From: VRUE01 sp963807425
GTDB lineage: Bacteria > Actinomycetota > Thermoleophilia > Solirubrobacterales > 70-9
Length of the DNA: 64,000 bases
Assembly: GCA_963807425.1 (NCBI GenBank)
Contig: CAWEBZ010000005.1
Coordinates: forward strand, 1-64,000
Reading direction: 5' to 3'
Shown here: one piece after another, positions 34,797 through 42,574 of the stretch
Numbering within the stretch: the stretch's first letter is position 1
Layout of the letters: each line of letters opens with the position of its first letter
Program-made: the position numbers and the translations under genes
Notes under the pieces: model-generated
The model's input: only the letters and a program-made list of their open reading frames with translations
The model's database searches: none
Told to the model about the DNA's origin: nothing

Positions 34797-35342
34797 CTAC
34801 TCGGCACCCCTTGCTATGGCGATCTCGCCGGTCCTGACCATCTCGACCAAGCCATGCGGGCGGACCATCCGCTCGAAGGCCTCGATCTTCTCGGCGGAGC
34901 CGGTGACCTCAATCGTCATCGTGCGCCGCGCGACGTCGACGATCTTCGCCCGGAAGATCTCGGCGAACTGGATGATCTCTGCCCGGTTCTCGACCGCGGC
35001 CGAGACTTTGAACATCGCCATCTCGCGGGCAACGGTCTCCTCCGGTTCCATGTCGCGGATCTTCAGCACGTTGACCAGCTTGTGCAGCTGCTTGGTCACC
35101 TGGTCAATCGGGTGCACGGCACCGTCGAGGGTGAGGGTGATCCGCGAGATGCTCGGGTCGTCGGTGGGGCCGACGGCGAGCGTGTCGATGTTGAAGCCGC
35201 GGCGGGAGAAGAGGCCGGCGATCCTCGCCAGCACACCCGGTTTGTTCTCGACCAGGATCGAGAGGATGTGCTTGCGCCCGCTCAGCTGCCCCGGCACGCG
35301 CAGCTCCTCGAGTTTGACCAGATCCGGGGTCCCGGCCTCCAT
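34797..35342 (-). CDS. ilvN: Acetolactate synthase small (regulatory) subunit
   Basis: A 181-aa ACT-domain subunit conferring valine feedback control on IlvB. The N-terminal ACT domain reads KHILSILVENKPGVLARIAG then FSRRGFNIDTLAVG, and the C-terminal half matches the ALS-small C-terminal domain (REMAMFKVSA, RTMTIEVTGSAEKIEAFERM). The ATG at 35342 shares a base with the ilvB stop (TGATG). The longer open frame upstream is an ilvB shadow. Confidence 0.97.
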   Translation of the reverse strand: MEAGTPDLVKLEELRVPGQLSGRKHILSILVENKPGVLARIAGLFSRRGFNIDTLAVGPTDDPSISRITLTLDGAVHPIDQVTKQLHKLVNVLKIRDMEPEETVAREMAMFKVSAAVENRAEIIQFAEIFRAKIVDVARRTMTIEVTGSAEKIEAFERMVRPHGLVEMVRTGEIAIARGAE

Positions 35343-37021
35343 CAGCCCACCATGTCCCTTGCGGCGGCACCGGCAGGAATCATCGGGAAGCAGTTCTCCT
35401 CCTGCGCAACCCGCACGTCGAGCAGCACCGGACCGTCGGTCTCGAGCGCCTTCACCATCGTCTCCTCGAGATCGGCGGAGTTCTCGCAGCGCAGGCCGGT
35501 AGCGCCAAAGGCCTCGGCGAGCTTGACCCAGTCCGGGCTCGGGCCCATCTCGACCGAGCTGTAGCGGCGGTCCCAGAAGAGCTCCTGCCACTGGCGGACC
35601 ATGCCCATGTAGCCGTTGTTCATCAGGAAGACCTTGACCGGGATCTCTTCGGCGACGCAGGTCGCCAGCTCCTGACAGTTCATGATCAAGCTGCCGTCGC
35701 CGGCGAGGCAGACGACCGCCTCGTCGGGACATGCGATCTTGGCGCCAACCGCGGCGGGAAGGCCGAAGCCCATCGTCCCCAGCCCGCCGGAGTTGATCCA
35801 GCGGCGGGGCTTGTCGAAGCCGTAGTACTGCGCCGCCCACATCTGGTGCTGGCCGACGTCGGAGGTGACGATGGCGTCGCCCTGCGTCGCCCGGTGCATC
35901 GCCTCGATCATGAACTGCGGCTTGATCTCGCCGTCCTTGCCGGGCTCATACTGGAGCGGGTACTCCTCCTGCCAGGCATGGATCTGCTTCCACCAGGCGT
36001 CGAGGCGCGAGGGGTCGGTCTGCAGCGCCTGGTACTCGCGGGTCAGCGCCGGCAGCACCTGCTTGGCGTCGCCGACTATCGGGATGTGAGCGGGGACGTT
36101 CTTGGAGATCTCCGCCGGGTCGACGTCGATGTGGATGAACTTCGCGTGTGGCGCGAACTCCGAGAGTTTGCCGGTGATGCGATCGTCGAAACGGGCGCCG
36201 ATCGCGACGATCAGGTCGGCCTCGTCCATCGCGTAGTTAGCCGCGCGGGTGCCGTGCATGCCGAGCATCCCCAGCCACTGCTCGCCGGAGGCCGGATAGC
36301 CACCCAGCCCCATCAAGGTCGAGGTGATCGGGAAGCGGTCGGCGGCGACCAGCTCACGCAACTGCTCAGAGGCGTTGGCATTGATCACGCCGCCGCCGCT
36401 GTAGAGGATCGGCCGCCGCGCGTTGGCAATCGCCTTGGCGGCGATCCGAATCTGCTTGATGTTGCCGCCGCTGGGCGGCTTGTAGCCGGCCAGGTCGACC
36501 GGCTCGGTGCGCTGCTGGTACTCGATGTCGGCGCGCGAGAGGTCCTGCGGAATGTCGAGCAGGACCGGCCCCGGCCGCCCGGTCGAGGCGACGTGGAAGG
36601 CCTCATGGACGTACTCGGGGATCTGCCGCGGGTCCGTCACCTGGAAGGAGTGCTTGACGAAGGGCAGGGTGGCGCCAAGGATGTCGGCCTCCTGGAAGCC
36701 GTCGGTGCCGATCAGCTCGGTCCGCACCTGGCCGGTGACGAACACGGTCGGGACCGAGTCCATCATCGCGTCGGCGATCGCGGTGACCAGGTTGGTCGCG
36801 CCCGGTCCGGAGGTGGCGAAAGCGACCCCGACCCGCCCTGAGGCCTTGGCGTAGCCCTCCGCCGCGTGCCCTCCGCCCTGCTCGTGCCGCACCTGGATAT
36901 GGCGGAACTCAGCGTCGACCAGGGCGTCGTAGGTCGGCAGGTTCGCGCCACCGGGGATGCCGAAGATGTGCTCGACACCCTCGGCCTTCAGCGATTCCAT
37001 CAATGCGTCTGCGGCTCTCAT
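35342..37021 (-). CDS. ilvB: Acetolactate synthase large subunit
   Basis: Thiamine-diphosphate enzyme for the first common step of branched-chain amino acids, 559 aa. It has GIPGGANLPTYDAL, the Glu in RHEQGGGHAAEGYAKASGRVG, SGPGATNLVTAIADA, the FAD-contact region, and the C-terminal metal motif CLAGDGSLIMNCQELATCVA through MNNGYMGMVRQWQELF. No ribosome site stands before the ATG at 37021 (the upstream sequence is CCCTCCCA). Instead a short upstream ORF ends on it, so translation is probably coupled. Confidence 0.97.
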   Translation of the reverse strand: MRAADALMESLKAEGVEHIFGIPGGANLPTYDALVDAEFRHIQVRHEQGGGHAAEGYAKASGRVGVAFATSGPGATNLVTAIADAMMDSVPTVFVTGQVRTELIGTDGFQEADILGATLPFVKHSFQVTDPRQIPEYVHEAFHVASTGRPGPVLLDIPQDLSRADIEYQQRTEPVDLAGYKPPSGGNIKQIRIAAKAIANARRPILYSGGGVINANASEQLRELVAADRFPITSTLMGLGGYPASGEQWLGMLGMHGTRAANYAMDEADLIVAIGARFDDRITGKLSEFAPHAKFIHIDVDPAEISKNVPAHIPIVGDAKQVLPALTREYQALQTDPSRLDAWWKQIHAWQEEYPLQYEPGKDGEIKPQFMIEAMHRATQGDAIVTSDVGQHQMWAAQYYGFDKPRRWINSGGLGTMGFGLPAAVGAKIACPDEAVVCLAGDGSLIMNCQELATCVAEEIPVKVFLMNNGYMGMVRQWQELFWDRRYSSVEMGPSPDWVKLAEAFGATGLRCENSADLEETMVKALETDGPVLLDVRVAQEENCFPMIPAGAAARDMVG

Positions 37022-37059
37022 TGGGAGGGCGATGGTACCAGCGGGACTATGCCCACCAT
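37018..37059 (-). other. Candidate ilvB leader ORF overlapping the ilvB start
   Basis: ATG at 37059 opens a 13-codon ORF, MVGIVPLVPSPSQ, whose TGA overlaps the ilvB ATG (ATGA). Five of residues 2-8 are Val, Ile or Leu, the three end products of the pathway. It fills most of the 58-bp gap after the sqdB-like gene. A GGAGG stands 16 nt before its ATG, farther than ideal. Leader peptides rich in these residues precede ilvBN in other bacteria, including Corynebacterium. Confidence 0.45.
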
Positions 37060-37079
37060 GCAGGCGATTTGACGGCCTC

Positions 37080-38249
37080 CTAGAGCTTGACCGGAGCCCC
37101 GGGGCTCCAGCGCGTCTTGGGGTCGATCGAGGACTCGATCACGCGATCCTTGTGCCGCTCGATCGCATGGATCATCGACTCGACCAGCTCCTCACCGAGT
37201 AGCTTCGGCTGCAGGCCTAGGTCGAGCAGCTTGGTGTGGATCGCGTTGTAGTAGTGCTCTTCCTTCTCGACCCGTGGGTTCTCACAGTGCTGGATCTCGA
37301 CCGAGTAGCCGAGGTGCTGAGCGGCGCCCTTGACCAGCTCCGCCAGCTCCATCACCGAGAACTGCTCGGTGAACTGGTTGAAGACACGGAACTCGCCGCT
37401 CTCGGCGGGATTCTCGACCGCCAGCTCGACGCACTGCAGCGTGTCGCGGATGTTGAGGAAGCCGCGGGTCTGGCCACCGCTGCCGTAGACGGTGAGCGGA
37501 TGGCCGATCACGGCCTGCACGCAGAAGCGGTTGAGCACGGTGCCGAAGATCTCGTCGTAGTCGAAGCGGGTGACCAGGCGCTCGTCGCCGGCCGCCTCCT
37601 CCGTCTCGATCCCGTAGACGACCCCCTGGTTGAGGTCGGTCGCGCGCAGCCCCCATGTGCGGCAGGCGAAGTGGATGTTGGTCGAGTCGTGGACCTTGGA
37701 GCAGTGATAGAGCGAGGCCGGGAGCTTCGGGAAGGGCAGCGTGTCCTTGCGCCCCTTGTGCTCGATCTCTATGTAGCCCTCCTCGATGTCAATCTCGGGC
37801 TGGCCGTACTCCCCCATCGTCCCGAGCTTGACCAAGTGGCACTCGGGAACGTGGTCGCGGATCGCGAAGAGCAGGTTGAGGTTGCCGATCACGTTGCCGT
37901 ACTGGGTCTCCACCGCCTGCTCGCGCGAGGCCATCGAGTAGGGCGCCGAAGCCTGCTGGCCGTAGTGGACGACGGCGTCCGGCCTGATCTCGGCGACGAC
38001 CTGGTCGAGGAAGTCGCCGTCCTCGACCGCACCGACGAAGCTGCGGATCTCATTGCCGGAGACCTCGCGCCAGGCGGCAATCCGATCGTCGAGGCCGAGG
38101 ATCGGGGTCAGCGAATCGCTGCCGACGCCGCTGACCCAGCTGCGCCGGATGAAGTTGTCGACGACTGCGACCTCGTGTCCGCGGGCCGAAAACCTCAATG
38201 CCGTCGGCCAGCCCAGGTAACCGTCGCCCCCAAGGATGAGAACGCGCAT
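37080..38249 (-). CDS. sqdB: UDP-sulfoquinovose synthase (SQD1/SqdB-like)
   Basis: A 389-aa extended SDR closely resembling plant SQD1, which converts UDP-glucose and sulfite to UDP-sulfoquinovose. It shares GGDGYLGWPTAL (NAD site), the catalytic T144 in HLVKLGTMGEYG, Y181 and K185 in YHCSKVHDS, and long near-identical stretches such as GLRATDLNQGVVYG, RFCVQAVIGHPLTVYG and FRVFNQFTEQFSV. The residue spacing matches SQD1 T145/Y182/K186. The ATG at 38249 is chosen because the NAD motif begins right after it. No SqdX/SqdD transferase is in the window; divergent neighbours are surface-glycan transferases. Confidence 0.9.
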   Translation of the reverse strand: MRVLILGGDGYLGWPTALRFSARGHEVAVVDNFIRRSWVSGVGSDSLTPILGLDDRIAAWREVSGNEIRSFVGAVEDGDFLDQVVAEIRPDAVVHYGQQASAPYSMASREQAVETQYGNVIGNLNLLFAIRDHVPECHLVKLGTMGEYGQPEIDIEEGYIEIEHKGRKDTLPFPKLPASLYHCSKVHDSTNIHFACRTWGLRATDLNQGVVYGIETEEAAGDERLVTRFDYDEIFGTVLNRFCVQAVIGHPLTVYGSGGQTRGFLNIRDTLQCVELAVENPAESGEFRVFNQFTEQFSVMELAELVKGAAQHLGYSVEIQHCENPRVEKEEHYYNAIHTKLLDLGLQPKLLGEELVESMIHAIERHKDRVIESSIDPKTRWSPGAPVKL

Positions 38250-38328
38250 AGGTCGCGGCAGCGTAGCGGACAGGGGTGATGTCTCGTGCCCGCAGGAAGC
38301 CCCCGCCGAGCGCCATAGCATCCGCCCG

Positions 38329-39665
38329 ATGACGACTCTCACGGCGCGCAACGGCGGGCGGGCAGCGCTCGTGATACTGGCGCTGCTGACCGTGACAGGG
38401 CTGGCGCTGCGGGTCGGCTACGCAGTCGAGGCTCCGGCCGAGCAGCCGCCGGACTCCTTTGCCTACGCGCGCATCGCGGAGAATCTCTACCACCATGGGT
38501 CGTTCGACGCTCGCGCACCTGGGGCTCCACACGAAATCCAGCCTGCCAGTTCCTACTCGCCCGGTCTGCCGCTGCTGGCAGCCGCCGTCTACTGGCTTAG
38601 CGGCGGAGTCCACCTCACCCTTTTCCTGATCCTGCTGGCGCTGCTCGGCGCGGGGGCGATCCCGATGACCTATCTGCTCGGCAGGCGCCTGGCGGGCACC
38701 CTTGCGGGCCTGACAGGGGCCGCCGTGATCGCCATCTACCCGGCGCTGCTCGAGTACCAGGGCCTGCTGCTGACCGAGCCTCTCGCGGCGTTCCTGCTCA
38801 GCGCCGGGCTGGTCGTCTTCTGGGCGCGGCAGAGCGGCGTTCGTCGCTCGGCCGCTGGCTGGCCAGTGGCGCGCTGTTCGGAGCGCTGGCCCTGGTCCGG
38901 CCCGAGTACCTCGCCCTCGCCGTCCTGGTGCCGTTCGCTTGGCTACTGCGAGAGGCGCTCCAGGGGAAGAGTCGCCAAGCGGTTCTGGCCGTGGCGGCTT
39001 CACTGCTGGCCACCACCGTGATCCTCGCCCCGTGGGCGATACGCAACGCCATTGTTCTCGATCGCTTCGTCCCGGTCTCCACTGGCGGTGGCAAGACGCT
39101 TTTCATCGGCACCTACCTCGACGCCGACGGGGACGGGCCGAAGCTGCGCGAACTCCTCCTCTCCCAACGACCCGCCCTGCGGGAGCGGCTCTCTCAGCGC
39201 GGCCCGGTCGACGACCCGAGTCAGATGGCTCTCGAGCGGGTCCTCAACCGGGTGGCGGCGGAGCGCTACCCCGGCCTCGAAACCGACGCCGCCCTGGGAC
39301 GGCTCGGCCGCCAGAACCTCGAGGACGACATCACCGAGGAGCCGGTCCGGTTCGTGGGCCTACTGATCGACAAGGCATACGAAACCTGGACAGACACTCC
39401 GCGGGAAGTGATGGAGAGGCAGCCGTGGCGGGTCCTCCAGCTCGGCACCGTGCTCTTCGCCCTGCTCGGCATCGTGGTGCTCGTCGTTCGGCGTCGTCGC
39501 TTCGAGGCGGCGATCGCCGCCTTCGTGCTGACTTATATGACGGCCGTGGGAGCGCTGCTGATCGCCTCCCCAAGACGCGAGCTGGTTGTGCTGCCGCTAC
39601 TTGCCGCCCTGGCCGGCGTCGGGGTGGCAGCGTGTCGGGATAGCCTCGCGCGATGGAATCGCTGA
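38329..39665 (+). pseudogene. Frameshifted ArnT/PMT-like glycosyltransferase
   Basis: The first frame (38329 to about 38840) gives an N-terminus with the acceptor-side loop QPPDSFAYARIAENLYHHGS and several helices. The rest continues only in another frame (LGRWLASGALFGALALVRPE through to 39665). Aligned with the intact paralogue at 39653, the two halves make one protein of about 445 aa. The change fits a one-base deletion (or two-base insertion) between about 38822 and 38850. No homopolymer is present there, so either a real mutation or an assembly error is possible. The family transfers sugars from polyprenyl carriers at the membrane. Confidence 0.8.
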
Positions 39666-41005
39666 GTCGCTGGCTGCGCGGGCTCCCCGAGCGCCACGGG
39701 CGCACGACGCTGATCCTGCTCGTGGCGATCCTCGCGCTGGGCTTCGGACTGCGCGCCTACCGGGTGGTCGAGCCGCTGCAGACTCCCGGCGATGACGCCC
39801 GCGCCTACTACGCCCTCTCCAAGGCCCTTTACGAGGAAGGCAGCTACGGTGGGCCGAGCTTCCGCGACGCCAGCGACTGGTCGCCGGGGGCGCCGCTTCT
39901 CTACGCGGCGAGCTTCTATGCAACCGGCGGCGCCCGGGAAGGGACGGCGCGGATAGTCGAGCTGCTGCTGGGGATGGCGGCGATCATCGTCGTCTACCTT
40001 CTGGGCAGGCGGATCAACTGTCGCCCGGCCGGGCTTCTCGGCGCGTTCGGGGTCGCCGTCTACCCGCCGTTCATCCACTCGACCGGGGCGCTGTTCAGCG
40101 AGCCGGCAGCGATCCTGACCCTGCCGGCCGCGGTGCTCGCCTTCCTCTGGGCGGGAGAACGGGAGCGATTGCGGGCCTGGCTCCTGCCCGGATTCCTCTT
40201 CGGTCTGACGGCGCTGATCCGGCCCGAGTACCTGCTGGTGGGAGCGGCGTTCGCGGTGCTGGCTCTGATTAGGGTCGGCCGGGAGCGAGGCTGGCGCCCC
40301 GGACTGGCGGGCGCGGCGCTGCTCGTCGCCGCGCTGCTGCTGCCGATCGTCCCCTGGGCGGTGCGCAACGCCGTCGTCCTCGACCGCAACGTGCCGATCT
40401 CGACCGGCGGCGGCAAGGCCCTCTACGTCGGCACCCTTCTCCCCGCCGACGGCGAGTACCAGCAGGCCAAGACGCTGCTCGTGCGCCGCTACCTGCAGCA
40501 AGACCTCGAGCCAGGCTCCCAGGCACTGGACGAGATCAACCCGACGCCCCTCTTCGACCGCGTCGCGGCCCGCTATCCCGACCTGCCGCGCGACGAGGCC
40601 CTGGGCAAGGTCGGCAGGCAGAACTTCTCCCACTACATCGATGAAGACCCGATCGGCTACGCGGAGATGACCGTGCGCAAGGTCTGGCGGATGTGGAGCG
40701 GGGGAATCGGCGAAGCGATGAGCAGCAGCGCCGGCCGGGTCGTCCAGGTCCTGATCGTGCTGCTCGGCCTGGCCGGGCTCGGGGTGCTGGCGATGCGCCG
40801 CCGCTGGTGGGACCTGGTCGCGATGGCGACCCCAATCGTGCTCGTCACCGCGGTCGGCGCAGCGACGCTCGCCGCGCCGCGCCGCAACGAGGTGCTGATG
40901 ACACTCGTCTTCCCACTTGCCGGCGCGGCGCTCTCCAGGGCCAACGCGGCCATATCCTCCAGCCGTTCATGGTCCTCCGAGCAGGCATCTTCCCCGCCGA
41001 GCTGA
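39653..41005 (+). CDS. ArnT/PMT-family membrane glycosyltransferase
   Basis: A 450-aa integral membrane GT-C enzyme. The first loop has the Asp pair in LQTPGDDARAYYALSKALYE, followed by multiple helices and a periplasmic region with RNAVVLDRNVPISTGGGKAL. Such enzymes move sugars from polyprenyl-phosphate to lipids, proteins or glycans outside the membrane. It overlaps the preceding frameshifted paralogue by 13 bp and the next gene by 37 bp, so the three form a tight unit, probably a surface-glycan pathway tied to the neighbouring sqdB-like gene. Confidence 0.85.
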   Translation: MESLSRWLRGLPERHGRTTLILLVAILALGFGLRAYRVVEPLQTPGDDARAYYALSKALYEEGSYGGPSFRDASDWSPGAPLLYAASFYATGGAREGTARIVELLLGMAAIIVVYLLGRRINCRPAGLLGAFGVAVYPPFIHSTGALFSEPAAILTLPAAVLAFLWAGERERLRAWLLPGFLFGLTALIRPEYLLVGAAFAVLALIRVGRERGWRPGLAGAALLVAALLLPIVPWAVRNAVVLDRNVPISTGGGKALYVGTLLPADGEYQQAKTLLVRRYLQQDLEPGSQALDEINPTPLFDRVAARYPDLPRDEALGKVGRQNFSHYIDEDPIGYAEMTVRKVWRMWSGGIGEAMSSSAGRVVQVLIVLLGLAGLGVLAMRRRWWDLVAMATPIVLVTAVGAATLAAPRRNEVLMTLVFPLAGAALSRANAAISSSRSWSSEQASSPPS

Positions 41006-42036
41006 CGGCGCTGCGCAGCGCCGGGCTGATCTTCGCCGTGGCGTTGATCGCCTACGCGCTGATCCGGCGCCACTCGCTGCGCAACGTCGACGTGCTGATC
41101 CTGCTCGCCGCAGGGCTCGGGCTGGCGCTCGTCTCCGGCACCGAAATCACCGACGCGCTGCTTTCCGCCTTCTCCTTCGAGCGCGGCAACGGCGGTCGCA
41201 TCCTCGGTCTCGCCGTCTTCGCGATCTTCATCCTCTTCTTCCTCATCCTGCGGGCGCTCTCCCAGGCGGCCCGCAATTCGCGACAGCTCTCCGCCGTGCT
41301 CGAGGGGCTCGCCTGGGAGGAGTTCCGCCAGGCAAAGCTTCCCGAGCGCTTCCGCGGCAAGATCGCGATCCTCGTCCCCGCCTACAACGAGGCCGAGAAC
41401 ATCGGTCACGTCCTGAACCTGATGCCGGCTGAGGTCTGCGGCGCGCCGACCGCGGTGCTCGTCGTCGACGACGGCTCGCGCGACGGCACCGGCGACGTCG
41501 CCGCCGAGCACGGCGCCGTAGTCGCCAGGCATGTGATCAACCGCGGCGGCGGCGCTGCGCTGCGCACCGGGTATCGACTGATGGTCGAATCGGGAGCCGA
41601 GATCGTCGTCACCCTCGATGCCGACGGCCAGCACCTCCCTTCAGAGATGGAGCGTCTGGTCAAGCCGGTGCTGGACAGAGAGGTCGACGTCGCCCACGGC
41701 TCGCGCGTCCTCGGCCACGCCGACCGCAACCACTTCGCCCGCGAGCTCGGCATCGTCTTCTTCAACCGTCTCGTCTCCGCGATCACCCGCACCCACGTCA
41801 CCGACTGCTCGAACGGCTACCGCGCCGTGCGCACGACCGTCCTGCCCCAGCTCGTCCTGCGCCAGGAGCAGTTCCACACCTCCGAGTTCATGATCGAGGC
41901 GATCAAGCGCGACATCCCCGCCAAGGAGGTGCCGATCACGGTCGAGCAGCGACTGCACGGGCACTCAAAGAAGCCGGCCGTCGTCCGTTACGGCGTCGGC
42001 TTCGCGAACGCGATCGTGCGGACCTGGCTGCGCTGA
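40969..42036 (+). CDS. DUF2304-like domain fused to family 2 glycosyltransferase
   Basis: A 355-aa protein. Residues 1-100 form three membrane helices (LTALRSAGLIFAVALIAYAL and two more) resembling the small DUF2304 proteins usually encoded beside such transferases. Residues about 118-350 are a polyprenol-phosphate sugar synthase type GT2: AILVPAYNEAENIGHVLNL, VVDDGSRDGTG, the DxD in TLDADGQHLPSEM, and TDCSNGYRAVR. It probably charges polyprenyl-phosphate with the sugar used by the preceding GT-C enzymes. The ATG at 40969 is chosen to include the helices. Confidence 0.85.
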   Translation: MVLRAGIFPAELTALRSAGLIFAVALIAYALIRRHSLRNVDVLILLAAGLGLALVSGTEITDALLSAFSFERGNGGRILGLAVFAIFILFFLILRALSQAARNSRQLSAVLEGLAWEEFRQAKLPERFRGKIAILVPAYNEAENIGHVLNLMPAEVCGAPTAVLVVDDGSRDGTGDVAAEHGAVVARHVINRGGGAALRTGYRLMVESGAEIVVTLDADGQHLPSEMERLVKPVLDREVDVAHGSRVLGHADRNHFARELGIVFFNRLVSAITRTHVTDCSNGYRAVRTTVLPQLVLRQEQFHTSEFMIEAIKRDIPAKEVPITVEQRLHGHSKKPAVVRYGVGFANAIVRTWLR

Positions 42037-42095
42037 CCGACTCGTCCTCGAGGCTGCGCCAGAGGTGGATGACGGCATGTGAGCGCCCACGGGCG

Positions 42096-42454
42096 TCAGG
42101 CTTCGGCCAGCCTCTCCTCGGCTGAGACGATCCGCTCCAGATACCGCTCGCTGTAGCCAAGCCGCCTCGCCGACCCGGGAACACCCTCGCCAATCGACCT
42201 CGCCATCGCAATCAGACGAAAGGCGCGGTCAGCGACATCGAAGTGGCGATTCCAGGTCGGCGGGATCGGCGCGGCATCGGGATCGCAGCGCTTGCAGGCC
42301 CGCAGACCCGACTCCCGCGCTGCCGCCGCGCTACAGAAGAGACGCACGTTACGCCTGCTCGGCAGCCCGCGCCCGACAACTCGGGCCGCAGTAGGTGCCG
42401 CGAGATGACGCCGACGAATAAGTGGCCGTCATAGCGCGGGTCGCGGCTGTGCAT
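42096..42454 (-). pseudogene. Decayed Ada-type methylated-DNA sensor (N-terminal part)
   Basis: Fragments of the Ada zinc-binding domain and AraC-type helices appear in order but in different frames: HSRDPRYDGHLFVGV, then GTYCGPSC, then NVRLFCSAAAARESGLRACK-RC followed by DVADRAFRLIA and a truncated helix-turn-helix ending SAEERLAEA-stop. All four zinc cysteines of Ada are still recognisable. At least two frameshifts and a premature end show a dead gene. No methyltransferase or glycosylase domain follows. Confidence 0.72.
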
Positions 42455-42487
42455 AAGGCGGTAGGAGCATCCCCTTGGCCAGAGCTG

Positions 42488-42518
42488 GACCCGGGACCAC
42501 TTGGAGCGGTCCCGGGTC
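42488..42518. terminator. 11-bp perfect stem-loop
   Basis: GACCCGGGACC and GGTCCCGGGTC are separated by nine bases. It lies about 57 bp past the stop of the repeat-protein gene (minus strand) and just upstream of the ada remnant. No T-run follows on either strand, so it may be a factor-dependent terminator or a transcript-end stabiliser. Confidence 0.45.
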
Positions 42519-42574
42519 GGTTCGGTCGTGCCTGTGTTTACACCGTACGCTGAGGCGCTCCAAAATACTGAGGT

